64,000 bases of DNA from Thalassovita mediterranea (lineage in GTDB: Bacteria > Pseudomonadota > Alphaproteobacteria > Caulobacterales > Hyphomonadaceae), in the NCBI GenBank assembly GCA_019448215.1, contig CP080408.1, positions 3,154,855 to 3,218,854 of the forward strand, written 5' to 3'. The notes below the pieces were generated by a model. The model was given only the letters and a program-made list of their open reading frames with translations, searched no databases and was not told the origin of the DNA. Positions 1 to 7,779 of this stretch are shown here, piece by piece. Each line of letters begins with the position of its first letter. Positions within the stretch are counted from its first letter, which is position 1. The translations under genes were made by a program, and so were the position numbers.

Positions 1-522
<522 letters not shown>

Positions 523-613
523 AACACGGCCTCCTCTAGCTACTGTCCGGCCCGCCGGACGGGGGGTGATGCTTCCTTTTGCCAGCGGGCCTTTGATTCC
601 CGTTGAAGCGGGC

Positions 614-642
614 GACATACACATGCGCGCGCGCGCTTTCAA
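614..642 (-). promoter_or_regulatory. Probable sigma70-type promoter of tuf
   Basis: On the minus strand TTGAAA (642-637) is followed after exactly 17 nt by TATGTC (619-614), upstream of tuf. The spacer is an alternating GC run. This would give a 5' leader of about 85 nt. The call rests on consensus match and position only. Confidence 0.4.
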
Positions 643-720
643 GCACCCATGACAATTCAAGCGCAGGAGCCGGGCTTTGGTCTTGACAGCCAGCGGCTCA
701 GGCAGTCTCCCTTCCCCCAT

Positions 721-1425
721 ATGAGCCAGACAACAGCTTTCCACACATTCGGCACGCCAGAGACGCTCCACGTGGACGCAGCGCACTGGATCGAGACCCG
801 CCTCGCCGACGCACTTGCCCGCCGCGGCAAGGCCAGCCTCATCTGTTCGGGCGGCTCCACGCCGGGGCCGGTCTACCGAGAGCTGTCGCAGATTGACCTC
901 GACTGGTCGAAAGTTAGCGTCGGCCTCGCTGATGAGCGCTGGGTCGATGCGTCCGATGAAGCCTCGAACGAGAGACTGGTCCGCGAGACACTGGTCCAGA
1001 ACAAGGCGGCCGAAGCAGCGTTCATACCAATGAAGACCGCTGCCGCCTCACCCTTCGACGCTGTCGAGGAGGTGGACGCGCTCTATCGCCCGATCACCTC
1101 GCCCGTCGATGTGATGGTGCTGGGCATGGGCGCCGACGGCCACACGCTCTCCTGGTTTGCAGACGCCAAAGGCCTCGACGAAGCCATGTCGCCGGATACC
1201 ACCCGGAACGTGGCCGCCATCGAAGCCGAGAAGTCGAAGACCACCGGCGACCACACGCTGCGCATGACGCTGACCCTGCCGGTTGTCGCCCGCGCGCGCT
1301 ACATCCTGCTCCTGATGAGCGGCGACAAGAAACGCACCGTGTTCGAGCGCCGCAACAGCGCCCACCCCGTCACACAGATGCGCAAAGCCGCAGGCGACGC
1401 GCTGACTATTTTTTCCTGCTCCTGA
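721..1425 (+). CDS. pgl: 6-phosphogluconolactonase
   Basis: Hydrolyses 6-phosphogluconolactone in the pentose phosphate/Entner-Doudoroff routes. Family motifs are clear: [10 protein letters not shown] near the N-terminus, [17 protein letters not shown], and [14 protein letters not shown] chose the ATG at 721 (MSQTTAF), giving 234 aa, the usual size; an in-frame ATG at 649 would add 24 residues unlike the family. It is followed 14 nt later by pgi, so the two sugar-phosphate enzymes form an operon. No phosphotransferase or glucose-6-phosphate dehydrogenase gene is adjacent. Confidence 0.95.
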   Translation: MSQTTAFHTFGTPETLHVDAAHWIETRLADALARRGKASLICSGGSTPGPVYRELSQIDLDWSKVSVGLADERWVDASDEASNERLVRETLVQNKAAEAAFIPMKTAAASPFDAVEEVDALYRPITSPVDVMVLGMGADGHTLSWFADAKGLDEAMSPDTTRNVAAIEAEKSKTTGDHTLRMTLTLPVVARARYILLLMSGDKKRTVFERRNSAHPVTQMRKAAGDALTIFSCS

Positions 1426-1439
1426 CCCAAGGCTAACCA

Positions 1440-2987
1440 ATGACACTGCATGACCATGCCGATCGGCTGCGTGCCCTGCCCTTCCGCACCATACTGAGCG
1501 TCCGGGCTGCCACCAAACCCCTCTCGGCGGCTGGCTGGAACGTCGACCTGTCGCGTCACTATCTCGACACAGACGCAAACGCGGCGCTGTTCGCCTTTGC
1601 AGAGGACATGAAGCTGAAGACCGCTATCGATCAGCTGTTCGATGGCGAAATGGTCAATCCATCCGAAGGGCGCGCCGCGCTTCACTGGGCACTGCGGGCG
1701 AAGGAGCCGGAAAACGAAACGGTCCGCGACGTTCGCCAGAGCGTCGTCGATGCAGAAACACTCGCGCAGGAAATTGCCTGGTCCAGCCGCAAGGGCGCGA
1801 CCGGCGAGCGCTTCAAGGCCGTCGTGCATATCGGCATTGGCGGTTCTGACTTTGGCCCGCGCCTCATCGCAGATGCTTTCGAGGACCGCCGCCGCGAGGA
1901 CATCGAGCTGCGCTATTGCGCCAATCTCGACCCGCTGGACCTCGACCTCGCCTTGAAGGGTCTCGACCCGGCGCAGACGCTGATCGTGGGCGTTTCCAAA
2001 TCCTTCGGCACGGAAGAAACACTGTATAATCTCAGCCGCGCCCGCGACTGGGTAAAGGCTTCAATTCCAAAGGGTTGGAGCAAACACTTCGCGCTCATCA
2101 CAGCGAATCGCGGCCGCGCCGTCGAATGGCTGGATGGCGCAGACGGCCTCATCCTCAACCTGCCCGAAACGATCGGCGGGCGCTTCTCCATCTGGTCGGC
2201 AGGGTCGCTGGCCTGCTCCATCGCGCTGCAGTCAGATGTCATGGAAGACTTCCGCGCTGGCGCCGAAGCCATGGACCAGCATGTTGCCACCGCTGATATC
2301 GCAGACAATCTCGCGATCCGTCTCGCCCTGCTCGACTATTGGAACGCGACAATACTCGGCTTTGGCGCACGCGCGCTGCTCGCCTATTCGCGCCGCCTGA
2401 GGCTTCTGCCGGCCTACCTTCAGCAGCTTGAAATGGAATCGAACGGCAAGTCGGTGCGCCCCGACGGGCGACCCGTCTCAGGCCCGACGGCGCCCCTCCT
2501 CTGGGGCGGCGAAGGCACGATCGGCCAGCACTCCTACCATCAGTGGCTGCATCAGAGCCCATCCATGGTCCCCGCAGAGTTCATCCTCGCCCCTGGCGAG
2601 ACGTCCGATTCGGATGGTGTTACGGGCCTCACGGCCCATGCGCTCGCGCAGGCAGAGGTTCTGGCGAATGGGCGGTCACTTGCGGATGTGCAGGCAGATG
2701 AGCCAGACCTGCCACTGGAAATCGCTGCACAGAAAGTTCACGCAGGCGGGCGTCCATCCACGATCCTGCATGCGCCGCGTCTCACCCCGTACCGCCTCGG
2801 CAGTCTGATCGCTCTGTTCGAGCACCGCACCTATCTTGCGGGCAAGCTCTGGGGCCTCAACAGCTTTGACCAATGGGGCGTAGAGCGCGGCAAGACCATG
2901 GCCGGACGGCTGAAGCCTGCCTTGCGCGGTGAGCGCCAGGCAAGCGACGCCATCACCGCAAAGCTGATCGCCGCGATCCGTTCCTAA
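1440..2987 (+). CDS. pgi: Glucose-6-phosphate isomerase
   Basis: Interconverts glucose-6-phosphate and fructose-6-phosphate in the cytoplasm. The 515-residue protein shows both PGI signatures: IGGRFSIWSAG in the middle and FDQWGVERGKTMA near the C-terminus with its catalytic lysine. It also has GGEGTIGQHSYHQWLHQ, which carries the active-site Glu/His region. It lies just after pgl in a two-gene operon. It ends 24 nt from the convergent nusG stop, with only a short ACGGA/TCCGT hairpin between them. Confidence 0.97.
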   Translation: MTLHDHADRLRALPFRTILSVRAATKPLSAAGWNVDLSRHYLDTDANAALFAFAEDMKLKTAIDQLFDGEMVNPSEGRAALHWALRAKEPENETVRDVRQSVVDAETLAQEIAWSSRKGATGERFKAVVHIGIGGSDFGPRLIADAFEDRRREDIELRYCANLDPLDLDLALKGLDPAQTLIVGVSKSFGTEETLYNLSRARDWVKASIPKGWSKHFALITANRGRAVEWLDGADGLILNLPETIGGRFSIWSAGSLACSIALQSDVMEDFRAGAEAMDQHVATADIADNLAIRLALLDYWNATILGFGARALLAYSRRLRLLPAYLQQLEMESNGKSVRPDGRPVSGPTAPLLWGGEGTIGQHSYHQWLHQSPSMVPAEFILAPGETSDSDGVTGLTAHALAQAEVLANGRSLADVQADEPDLPLEIAAQKVHAGGRPSTILHAPRLTPYRLGSLIALFEHRTYLAGKLWGLNSFDQWGVERGKTMAGRLKPALRGERQASDAITAKLIAAIRS

Positions 2988-3011
2988 GTTCTGGTTGTAC
3001 GGAAAAATCCG

Positions 3012-3557
3012 TTAGCTGATCTTGTCGACCTGCGAGTATTCGAGATCGACAGGCGTTGCGCGCCCAAAGATCGAGACCGACACTTTCAGGCGGCCAGCTG
3101 CTTCGTCGACTTCTTCCACGCCGCCTTCGAAGCCCTGGAACGCGCCTTCGTTGACGCGGACCTGCTCGCCAATCTCGAACGAGATTTGCGGACGTGGACG
3201 TTCAGCTGCTGGCTCGTCTGCCGTGCCAAGGATACGGTCAACTTCGCGCTGCGGCACTGGCAGCGGGCGTTTGCCGCCTTCAGCACCGAGGAAGCCTGAA
3301 ACTTTCGGCGTGTCACGAACAAGGTGATAGACGTCGTCGGTCAGGTTTGCCTTCAGCAGGACGTAGCCCGGGAAGTAACGCTTCTCGACAGTCTTCTTCT
3401 TGCCGCGAACGACTTCAACGACTTCTTCAGTCGGAACTTCAATCTCTTCGATCAGCTCGGACAGGTTCTTGAGGTTCGCCTGATCGCGAATGGTCTGGGC
3501 GACCTTCTTCTCAAAGTTCGAGTAAGCGTGAACGATATACCATTTGGCCTCGGCCAT
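3012..3557 (-). CDS. nusG: Transcription termination/antitermination protein NusG (host copy)
   Basis: NusG binds RNA polymerase through its N-terminal domain, and Rho or ribosomal S10 through its KOW domain. The 181-aa protein has the NGN signature WYIVHAYSNFEKKVAQ, the RYFPGYVLLK strand, and a C-terminal KOW segment with FEIGEQVRVNEGAFQGFEG. It follows secE by 24 nt. It is normally followed by rplK, but here pgi converges on it, so the ribosomal protein operon has been separated. A second, divergent NusG paralogue is encoded by the prophage at 44970-45536. Confidence 0.97.
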   Translation of the reverse strand: MAEAKWYIVHAYSNFEKKVAQTIRDQANLKNLSELIEEIEVPTEEVVEVVRGKKKTVEKRYFPGYVLLKANLTDDVYHLVRDTPKVSGFLGAEGGKRPLPVPQREVDRILGTADEPAAERPRPQISFEIGEQVRVNEGAFQGFEGGVEEVDEAAGRLKVSVSIFGRATPVDLEYSQVDKIS

Positions 3558-3581
3558 GGGCGGGGCACTCCTTGAAATTTG

Positions 3582-3797
3582 TTAGGCGCCAAGACCGGTG
3601 ATCAGACGGATCACGATACCGATTACGAAATCGGCGCTGAACAGGAAAAGTGCCACGAGGATCGACATGATCACGACCATGATGGTCGCCTGCACCGTTT
3701 CCTGCGGCGAAGTCCATGTCACCTTGCGGCCTTCCGCCTCGACCTGGCGAGCGAAGGTCACAGGGTCCACGCTTTTTTTCTTGTCCTTATCGGCCAT
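3582..3797 (-). CDS. secE: Preprotein translocase subunit SecE
   Basis: The single-spanning SecE stabilises SecY in the inner-membrane translocon. The product is 71 aa and starts MADKDKKKSVDPVTFARQ. It has the conserved amphipathic segment EGRKVTWTSPQET and one C-terminal transmembrane helix (about residues 38-60). The start at 3797 is preceded by AGGA at a suitable distance; longer in-frame starts add sequence unlike SecE. The tRNA-Trp gene often found just upstream of secE is not visible here. Confidence 0.93.
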   Translation of the reverse strand: MADKDKKKSVDPVTFARQVEAEGRKVTWTSPQETVQATIMVVIMSILVALFLFSADFVIGIVIRLITGLGA

Positions 3798-3918
3798 CAA
3801 ATACGTCCTGAAAGTCCGGGGAATTGTTACGGTCTCGACCGTATCGATGCACCGCCATACTCTTCCTTGCGCTGATTGTGAAGGCATGTGGGTGCAGGAA
3901 GTTCTGCAGGCAAGGTCG

Positions 3919-3938
3919 TAGCGCCTGCTGAGGCGCTA
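3919..3938 (-). terminator. GC-rich hairpin at the end of the SMP-30 gene
   Basis: TAGCGCCT-GCTG-AGGCGCTA forms a perfect 8-bp stem overlapping the stop codon of the gene ending at 3936. There is no clear U-run on the minus strand, so it may be a weak or Rho-assisted terminator, or simply insulate secE. Confidence 0.35.
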
Positions 3939-4814
3939 TTTCCCCTGCCAGTTGCTCACGCTCAGGCCCGCACAATCTGTCCGCATTGCGAACAATCCAC
4001 CTGCAAAAGGCTGGGTATCCATCTGGAAGCCGGTCAGCCCCGTACGCGCTGTCGTGATGTAGAGCGTCCTGAGGTCGCTATCACCGAAGCAGAGGCCCGT
4101 CGGGCGCACCGTAGCGAGGGATACGACGCTGTCGACCGCCCCGTCTGGCCGGTACCTGACAATACGCGCGCCGTCCCACTCCGCGTTCCAGACAAATCCT
4201 TCAGCATCGACGGCGCATCCATCCGGATACCCTGCCCCCGCACTGGTCGTCGCAAAGACACGGCGGCCTTCAAGAGCCCCATCTTCGCGGACGTCAAACG
4301 CCAGTATCTCCTGCTCGGTGGTGTCCGCCGTGTAAAACACCCGCCCGTCCGGCGAAAAACACCCCGTGGAGGGAATGATCACGGGGCGCACATCCAGTTT
4401 TTCCAGTTCCCGGTCACCGCGTAGCCTGTACCAGACAGATCTTGCCTGCTTCTCGGCGCTGTCCATGACGGCAAACCAGAAGCTGCCATCGGGCCCGCAA
4501 CCGCCGCAATTGATGCGAAGGTCAGCGACATCGCCGTCGAGCTTCGCAATCTGCCGATAGTCTTCGGTTTCGATATCGAAGAGGCCGACTTCCAGCCCGC
4601 CAGCCATAAGCAACTGGCCGCCCGCCAGGGCGAGCGCGCTTGCCTTTAGCGGCAGGTCATAGCGCCGCGTATTGCCGGTTTTCGGCTTGAAACGGTGAAG
4701 CTTCGCGCGGTTTGGGTCGACCCAAAAAAGGAGGCCTTCACTGGCGCTCCAGACCGGGCTCTGACCGAGCAGACAACTTGTGGGGGCAACGCATTGCGGA
4801 TCAGCTGGCTTCAT
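3936..4814 (-). CDS. SMP-30/gluconolactonase/LRE family protein
   Basis: A predicted six-bladed beta-propeller lactonase that would hydrolyse sugar lactones using a divalent metal. Family marks are LGQSPVWSASEGLLFWVD at the N-terminus, INCGGCGPDGSFWF, GYPDGCAVDAEGFVWNAEWDG and RPTGLCFGDSDLRTLYITTA. The start MKPADPQ at 4814 gives 292 aa, normal for the family; an in-frame start 90 nt upstream adds unrelated sequence. Substrate cannot be read from the sequence; proximity to pgl may be coincidental. Confidence 0.9.
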   Translation of the reverse strand: MKPADPQCVAPTSCLLGQSPVWSASEGLLFWVDPNRAKLHRFKPKTGNTRRYDLPLKASALALAGGQLLMAGGLEVGLFDIETEDYRQIAKLDGDVADLRINCGGCGPDGSFWFAVMDSAEKQARSVWYRLRGDRELEKLDVRPVIIPSTGCFSPDGRVFYTADTTEQEILAFDVREDGALEGRRVFATTSAGAGYPDGCAVDAEGFVWNAEWDGARIVRYRPDGAVDSVVSLATVRPTGLCFGDSDLRTLYITTARTGLTGFQMDTQPFAGGLFAMRTDCAGLSVSNWQGK

Positions 4815-4937
4815 GCCTCGGCTGTAGCTGCGTTTGCGCGGATGCAAAAGCCACTCGCCTGATTTCTGTAACGCGCAAAAGAAAAGCGGCGCCGATTGAG
4901 GCACCGCTTTCCGGTAATTTCTGGTCTGTTTGACCGT

Positions 4938-5111
4938 CTACATCACACTTCGACCGCGGACTGCGCGAGCGATAAAGCTGATCACCAGCAGTGCGAGGAA
5001 AACGAAGAACAGGATCTGCGCGATACCTGCCGAAGCACCGGCGATGCCACCGAAACCGAAGACTGCGGCGATGATAGCCAGTACGAAGAATGTAAGTGCC
5101 CAACCAAGCAT
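4938..5111 (-). CDS. DUF1328/UPF0391 small membrane protein
   Basis: A 57-aa, almost wholly hydrophobic protein starting [20 protein letters not shown] and containing the glycine-rich [15 protein letters not shown] that marks the DUF1328 (YtjA) family. It has two predicted membrane helices separated by that Gly/Ala turn. The start is set by AAGGAG 7 nt upstream. Members are often stress-induced, which fits an exact EcfG-type promoter (5160-5185) upstream. Molecular function is unknown. Confidence 0.88.
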   Translation of the reverse strand: MLGWALTFFVLAIIAAVFGFGGIAGASAGIAQILFFVFLALLVISFIARAVRGRSVM

Positions 5112-5159
5112 GATTGATCTCCTTAGTTACGTGTTACGGCCCGATGCCGTTGATGAGAA

Positions 5160-5185
5160 AACGGGCATAGGGCCAAACCGGTTCC
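5160..5185 (-). promoter_or_regulatory. EcfG (general stress sigma factor) promoter for the DUF1328 gene
   Basis: The minus strand reads GGAAC (5185-5181), 17 nt, CGTT (5163-5160), an exact match to the alphaproteobacterial EcfG consensus GGAAC-N16/17-CGTT. It is about 50 nt upstream of the DUF1328 start and back-to-back with the entericidin promoter. Confidence 0.75.
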
Positions 5186-5198
5186 GGAAATTAATTTT

Positions 5199-5224
5199 GG
5201 AACTCTGTGAAGGAGGAGGTCGTT
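5199..5224 (+). promoter_or_regulatory. EcfG promoter for the entericidin-like gene
   Basis: GGAAC (5199-5203), 17 nt, CGTT (5221-5224): exact consensus, 33 nt upstream of the lipoprotein start. It is divergent from the matching promoter at 5160-5185 with only 13 nt between the two -35 elements. Confidence 0.78.
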
Positions 5225-5256
5225 TCTGCTTGTCCGCGACTAGAAAGGATACAGTC

Positions 5257-5400
5257 ATGAAAAAGAACCCAATCATGATCGCAGGAATCAGCCTGATGGC
5301 GCTTCTGGCGGCAGGCTGCAACACGGTCGAAGGCGCTGGCGAAGACGTCGAGGCGACTGGCGAGGCGATTGAAGATACAGCCAACGACGCTGGCGCCTAG
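5257..5400 (+). CDS. Entericidin-like small lipoprotein
   Basis: A 47-aa lipoprotein. MKKNPIMIAGISLMALLAAG is a signal peptide ending in a lipobox (LLAAG|C), and the mature part CNTVEGAGEDVEATGEAIED is typical of EcnA/EcnB-family peptides. It would be anchored in the membrane after lipidation of Cys21. AAAGGA precedes the ATG. An EcfG promoter lies upstream and a strong terminator downstream, so it is a monocistronic stress gene. Whether it acts as a toxin or an envelope protein is unknown. Confidence 0.85.
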   Translation: MKKNPIMIAGISLMALLAAGCNTVEGAGEDVEATGEAIEDTANDAGA

Positions 5401-5425
5401 CACGGCGCACAATCAAGCAAATTTA

Positions 5426-5457
5426 AAGCCCGGCCAAAATTGTTGGCCGGGCTTTTT
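5426..5457 (+). terminator. Rho-independent terminator after the entericidin-like gene
   Basis: AAGCCCGGCCAA and TTGGCCGGGCTT form a perfect 12-bp stem with an 8-nt loop, followed by a T-run (5453-5457). This is a textbook intrinsic terminator. Confidence 0.9.
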
Positions 5458-5487
5458 CAATGGTTCGGTTAAAAAGCTGAATTTCGG

Positions 5488-5754
5488 TCACGCAGTTTCT
5501 GCGATCTTCGTCTCAGCCGGAATGTAGGAAAGAAGATAGACCGTCGGTCGGATCGTGGCTCTCACTGCTTTCCGCTTGCCGGTCCTGAGGCATGACCAGA
5601 AAGCGACGCAGGCCACGCCAATCATTGAGCAGACAACATCCAGCCTGGATATGCCGCCCAGACGGCGGAAAACATATGCGACATCACCGAGTGGGCCGAT
5701 CGCCGGATCATAAGGCACGGCAGGGTCTGAATTCTGGAGGATTGTCTTTTGCAT
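5488..5754 (-). CDS. Hypothetical protein, possibly membrane-associated
   Basis: Unrecognised 88-aa protein (MQKTILQNSDPAVPYDPAIG...). It has one hydrophobic segment (about residues 36-50, VVCSMIGVACVAFW), followed by a basic stretch with RTGKRKAVRATIR. No good Shine-Dalgarno is seen. A near-match EcfG promoter (GGAAC-N16-CGTA, 5787-5763) ends about 9 nt before the ATG, which would make the mRNA almost leaderless. Expression is plausible but unproven. Confidence 0.45.
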   Translation of the reverse strand: MQKTILQNSDPAVPYDPAIGPLGDVAYVFRRLGGISRLDVVCSMIGVACVAFWSCLRTGKRKAVRATIRPTVYLLSYIPAETKIAETA

Positions 5755-5793
5755 GCTGACTTTACGCTGCTGACACGGCGCAGTTCCCACGCT

Positions 5794-5818
5794 GGAACGA
5801 ATTTCTCCAGCTGGCGTT
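5794..5818 (+). promoter_or_regulatory. EcfG promoter for the 5856-7779 operon
   Basis: GGAAC (5794-5798), 16 nt, CGTT (5815-5818), an exact EcfG consensus 38 nt upstream of the start at 5856. It predicts stress control of the Rho-N-like/DAGK/metallophosphoesterase operon. Confidence 0.72.
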
Positions 5819-5855
5819 CGAAATTCAAGCACTTAACAATGACTTCGAGGGCATC

Positions 5856-6122
5856 ATGGCCAAGAACCACGGACCGACCGTCAAGGACGATGAGACTTAC
5901 GAAGCGCTCAGAGATGAGGGCTATTCGAAATCGACTGCAGCACGTATCGCCAATGCTAAAGCCAACCCTGATCAGGCCCCGTCCGAAAAGGGCGGCAAGT
6001 CGCCAGCCTATGAAGACTGGACGAAGGAAGAGCTTTATGATCGCGCGCAGGAACTCGATATTGAAGGTCGATCGGACATGGACAAGGACGAGCTGATCAA
6101 AGCCCTTCGGGAGAGCCGATGA
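5856..6122 (+). CDS. Small protein with C-terminal Rho-N/SAP-like domain
   Basis: An 88-aa acidic protein. Residues 1-45 (KNHGPTVKDDETYEALRDEG...) resemble the short N-terminal region of proteins annotated as Rho termination factor N-terminal domain proteins. Residues 50-86 (YEDWTKEELYDRAQELDIEG, then DMDKDELIKALRES) form the helix-extended-helix typical of Rho-N/SAP nucleic-acid-binding modules. It overlaps the next gene at ATGA and lies behind an EcfG promoter, so it is likely stress-induced. The binding target is unknown. Confidence 0.75.
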   Translation: MAKNHGPTVKDDETYEALRDEGYSKSTAARIANAKANPDQAPSEKGGKSPAYEDWTKEELYDRAQELDIEGRSDMDKDELIKALRESR

Positions 6123-6973
6123 GCAAAATTTGTGCGCTGGTCAATCCGCACTCCGGGAGCGTACCCGAGGACGGTGCAGCAGAACTTCGCAATGCGCTCG
6201 AAGAGATGGGCCACGAGGCCGAAATCATCGAGATCGAAATCGATCAGCTCGTCGACCAGATCAAAAAGGCTATCGCCGACGCGCCGGACATTCTGATTGT
6301 CTGGAGCGGTGACGGTACGATTGCCTGCGCTTTCGAACATGCGGGGCCTGACGGTCCTCTCATCCTGCCCTTGCCGGGCGGCACGATGAATCTGTTCCAC
6401 AAGCAGATACATGGCGGCGTCTGTGAATGGCAGGAATGCCTTGAGCGCGCGCTCGGCAGTGGCAAGGAGATTGACGTCCCTGCCGGCAAGGCGGGCGAGC
6501 GAACCTTTTATGTCGCTGCGATGGTTGGCAATCTCACAGATCTGACGGGCCCACGCGAGGCCATTCGCAAAGGTCATCTGCTCGAAGCGCTTGAAACGCT
6601 GAGCGGCAGCGACGTTCTCGATCTTCGAACAAACATGACGTTCGACGTGGAGAAGTCAGACGGTAAGTCAGTGCATGGTTTTGCGACGGCGGTGTCTGTG
6701 TTCGTTGGCACCCAGCAGGACGAGATGCTGGAGTTCGCCTACATTGATCCGGACAACCCGCTTGAACTCGCAGCGGCTGGCTTCGGTGCCCTTTTCGACG
6801 ATTGGCGCAACGCGACAGGTGTGACGTCAGAGCATATTCGTTCCGGTAAACTCGAGCATGAGCGCGGTCTCGACCTGCGCGTAACGCTGGATGGGGAGCC
6901 TGTGCGCCTTACATCGGGCACTAGGTTTACAAGGATCGCAAAAGCGGGGCGGGCCCTCAGCGCCAATTTGTAA
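6119..6973 (+). CDS. Diacylglycerol kinase catalytic domain (LCB5/YegS-type) protein
   Basis: A 284-aa predicted lipid kinase. The N-terminal nucleotide site is visible as ALVNPHSGSV, the conserved VWSGDGTIACAFEHAG (GGDGT-type motif, here SGDGT) and LPLPGGTMNLFHKQ (PxGTxN). The C-terminal half is the beta-sandwich typical of YegS/DgkB proteins. It overlaps both neighbours (ATGA, TAATG) in an operon under an EcfG promoter. The substrate could be diacylglycerol or another lipid alcohol. Confidence 0.85.
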   Translation: MSKICALVNPHSGSVPEDGAAELRNALEEMGHEAEIIEIEIDQLVDQIKKAIADAPDILIVWSGDGTIACAFEHAGPDGPLILPLPGGTMNLFHKQIHGGVCEWQECLERALGSGKEIDVPAGKAGERTFYVAAMVGNLTDLTGPREAIRKGHLLEALETLSGSDVLDLRTNMTFDVEKSDGKSVHGFATAVSVFVGTQQDEMLEFAYIDPDNPLELAAAGFGALFDDWRNATGVTSEHIRSGKLEHERGLDLRVTLDGEPVRLTSGTRFTRIAKAGRALSANL

Positions 6974-7779
6974 TGTCAAAGATTATTCAGGTCGCAGATA
7001 TACATTTCGGGACAGAGAACCCGCGCGCCATCGATGCTTTCAAGGCGACGGTCGACGCACTCGAACCCGACGCAATTGCCGTTTGCGGGGATCTGACCCA
7101 GCGCGGCAAACGCGAAGAGTTTGAAGCCGCGCGCGACTGGCTCGACACGTTCTCCATTCCGAAGCTGGTTGTCGCGGGCAATCACGACACGCCCCTGCTC
7201 AACATCTATGAGCGCGTCGTCTCTCCTTTCGAGAGACATGACCGCTTCTTCGACGAATTCAGTGAGCCAGTGCACCTAGACAATGCTGTGCTGACAGGCA
7301 TCAACACGGCACGCGGCTGGCAGACCCGCAAGAACTGGGCGGAAGGGTCGGTCAATCTCGACGACCTTGATGGCGCTATCTCAGCAGGCGAGGAAAAGGC
7401 CGGAAAGACAGCGTTCCTGATCTGCCACCACCCTTTCCTGTCGCCGCCTGATGCTCCGATGCGCACCTCTACCCGGCGCGGCAGGCGTGCAAGCAGGCGC
7501 CTTGCAAAAAGCGGCTTCCGCTACCTGCTGACAGGCCACGTCCACGTGCCATCCGTGACGGTGGTGGATCATGAAGACGATGCGTACATAGCTGTCTCAG
7601 CAGGCACGCTTTCAACGCGCCTGCGGGCAAACCCGGCGAGCTTCAACCTGATCGACATTTCGGGCGAAGATTGCGCAGTAACGATCTTCAATCTTCACGG
7701 TGACCGGTTCGTCCCGCTGAAGCCGCATATCCTGACACCGGATTTTGAACTCAAGGAAACCCACCTGAACGCGGATTAG
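6973..7779 (+). CDS. Calcineurin-like metallophosphoesterase
   Basis: A 268-aa cytoplasmic phosphoesterase with the dimetal-site motifs in order: ADIHF (D-x-H), CGDLTQRG (GDxxxxG), VAGNHDTP (GNHD), CHHPF and TGHVHVP (GHxH). This matches the 3',5'-cyclic-nucleotide phosphodiesterase/DNA-repair-exonuclease-like superfamily. It is the last gene of the stress operon. Its stop region overlaps the convergent histidine kinase gene by 4 nt. The substrate cannot be inferred. Confidence 0.9.
   Translation: MSKIIQVADIHFGTENPRAIDAFKATVDALEPDAIAVCGDLTQRGKREEFEAARDWLDTFSIPKLVVAGNHDTPLLNIYERVVSPFERHDRFFDEFSEPVHLDNAVLTGINTARGWQTRKNWAEGSVNLDDLDGAISAGEEKAGKTAFLICHHPFLSPPDAPMRTSTRRGRRASRRLAKSGFRYLLTGHVHVPSVTVVDHEDDAYIAVSAGTLSTRLRANPASFNLIDISGEDCAVTIFNLHGDRFVPLKPHILTPDFELKETHLNAD

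Noticed and set aside
683..711. TTGACA as -35 of a promoter just before pgl
   Set aside because: The expected -10 (TCTCCC) does not fit TATAAT and would lie within 10 nt of the start codon.
649..720. N-terminal extension of pgl from ATG 649
   Set aside because: The added 24 residues are unlike the family, and the second ATG at 721 matches the known N-terminus.
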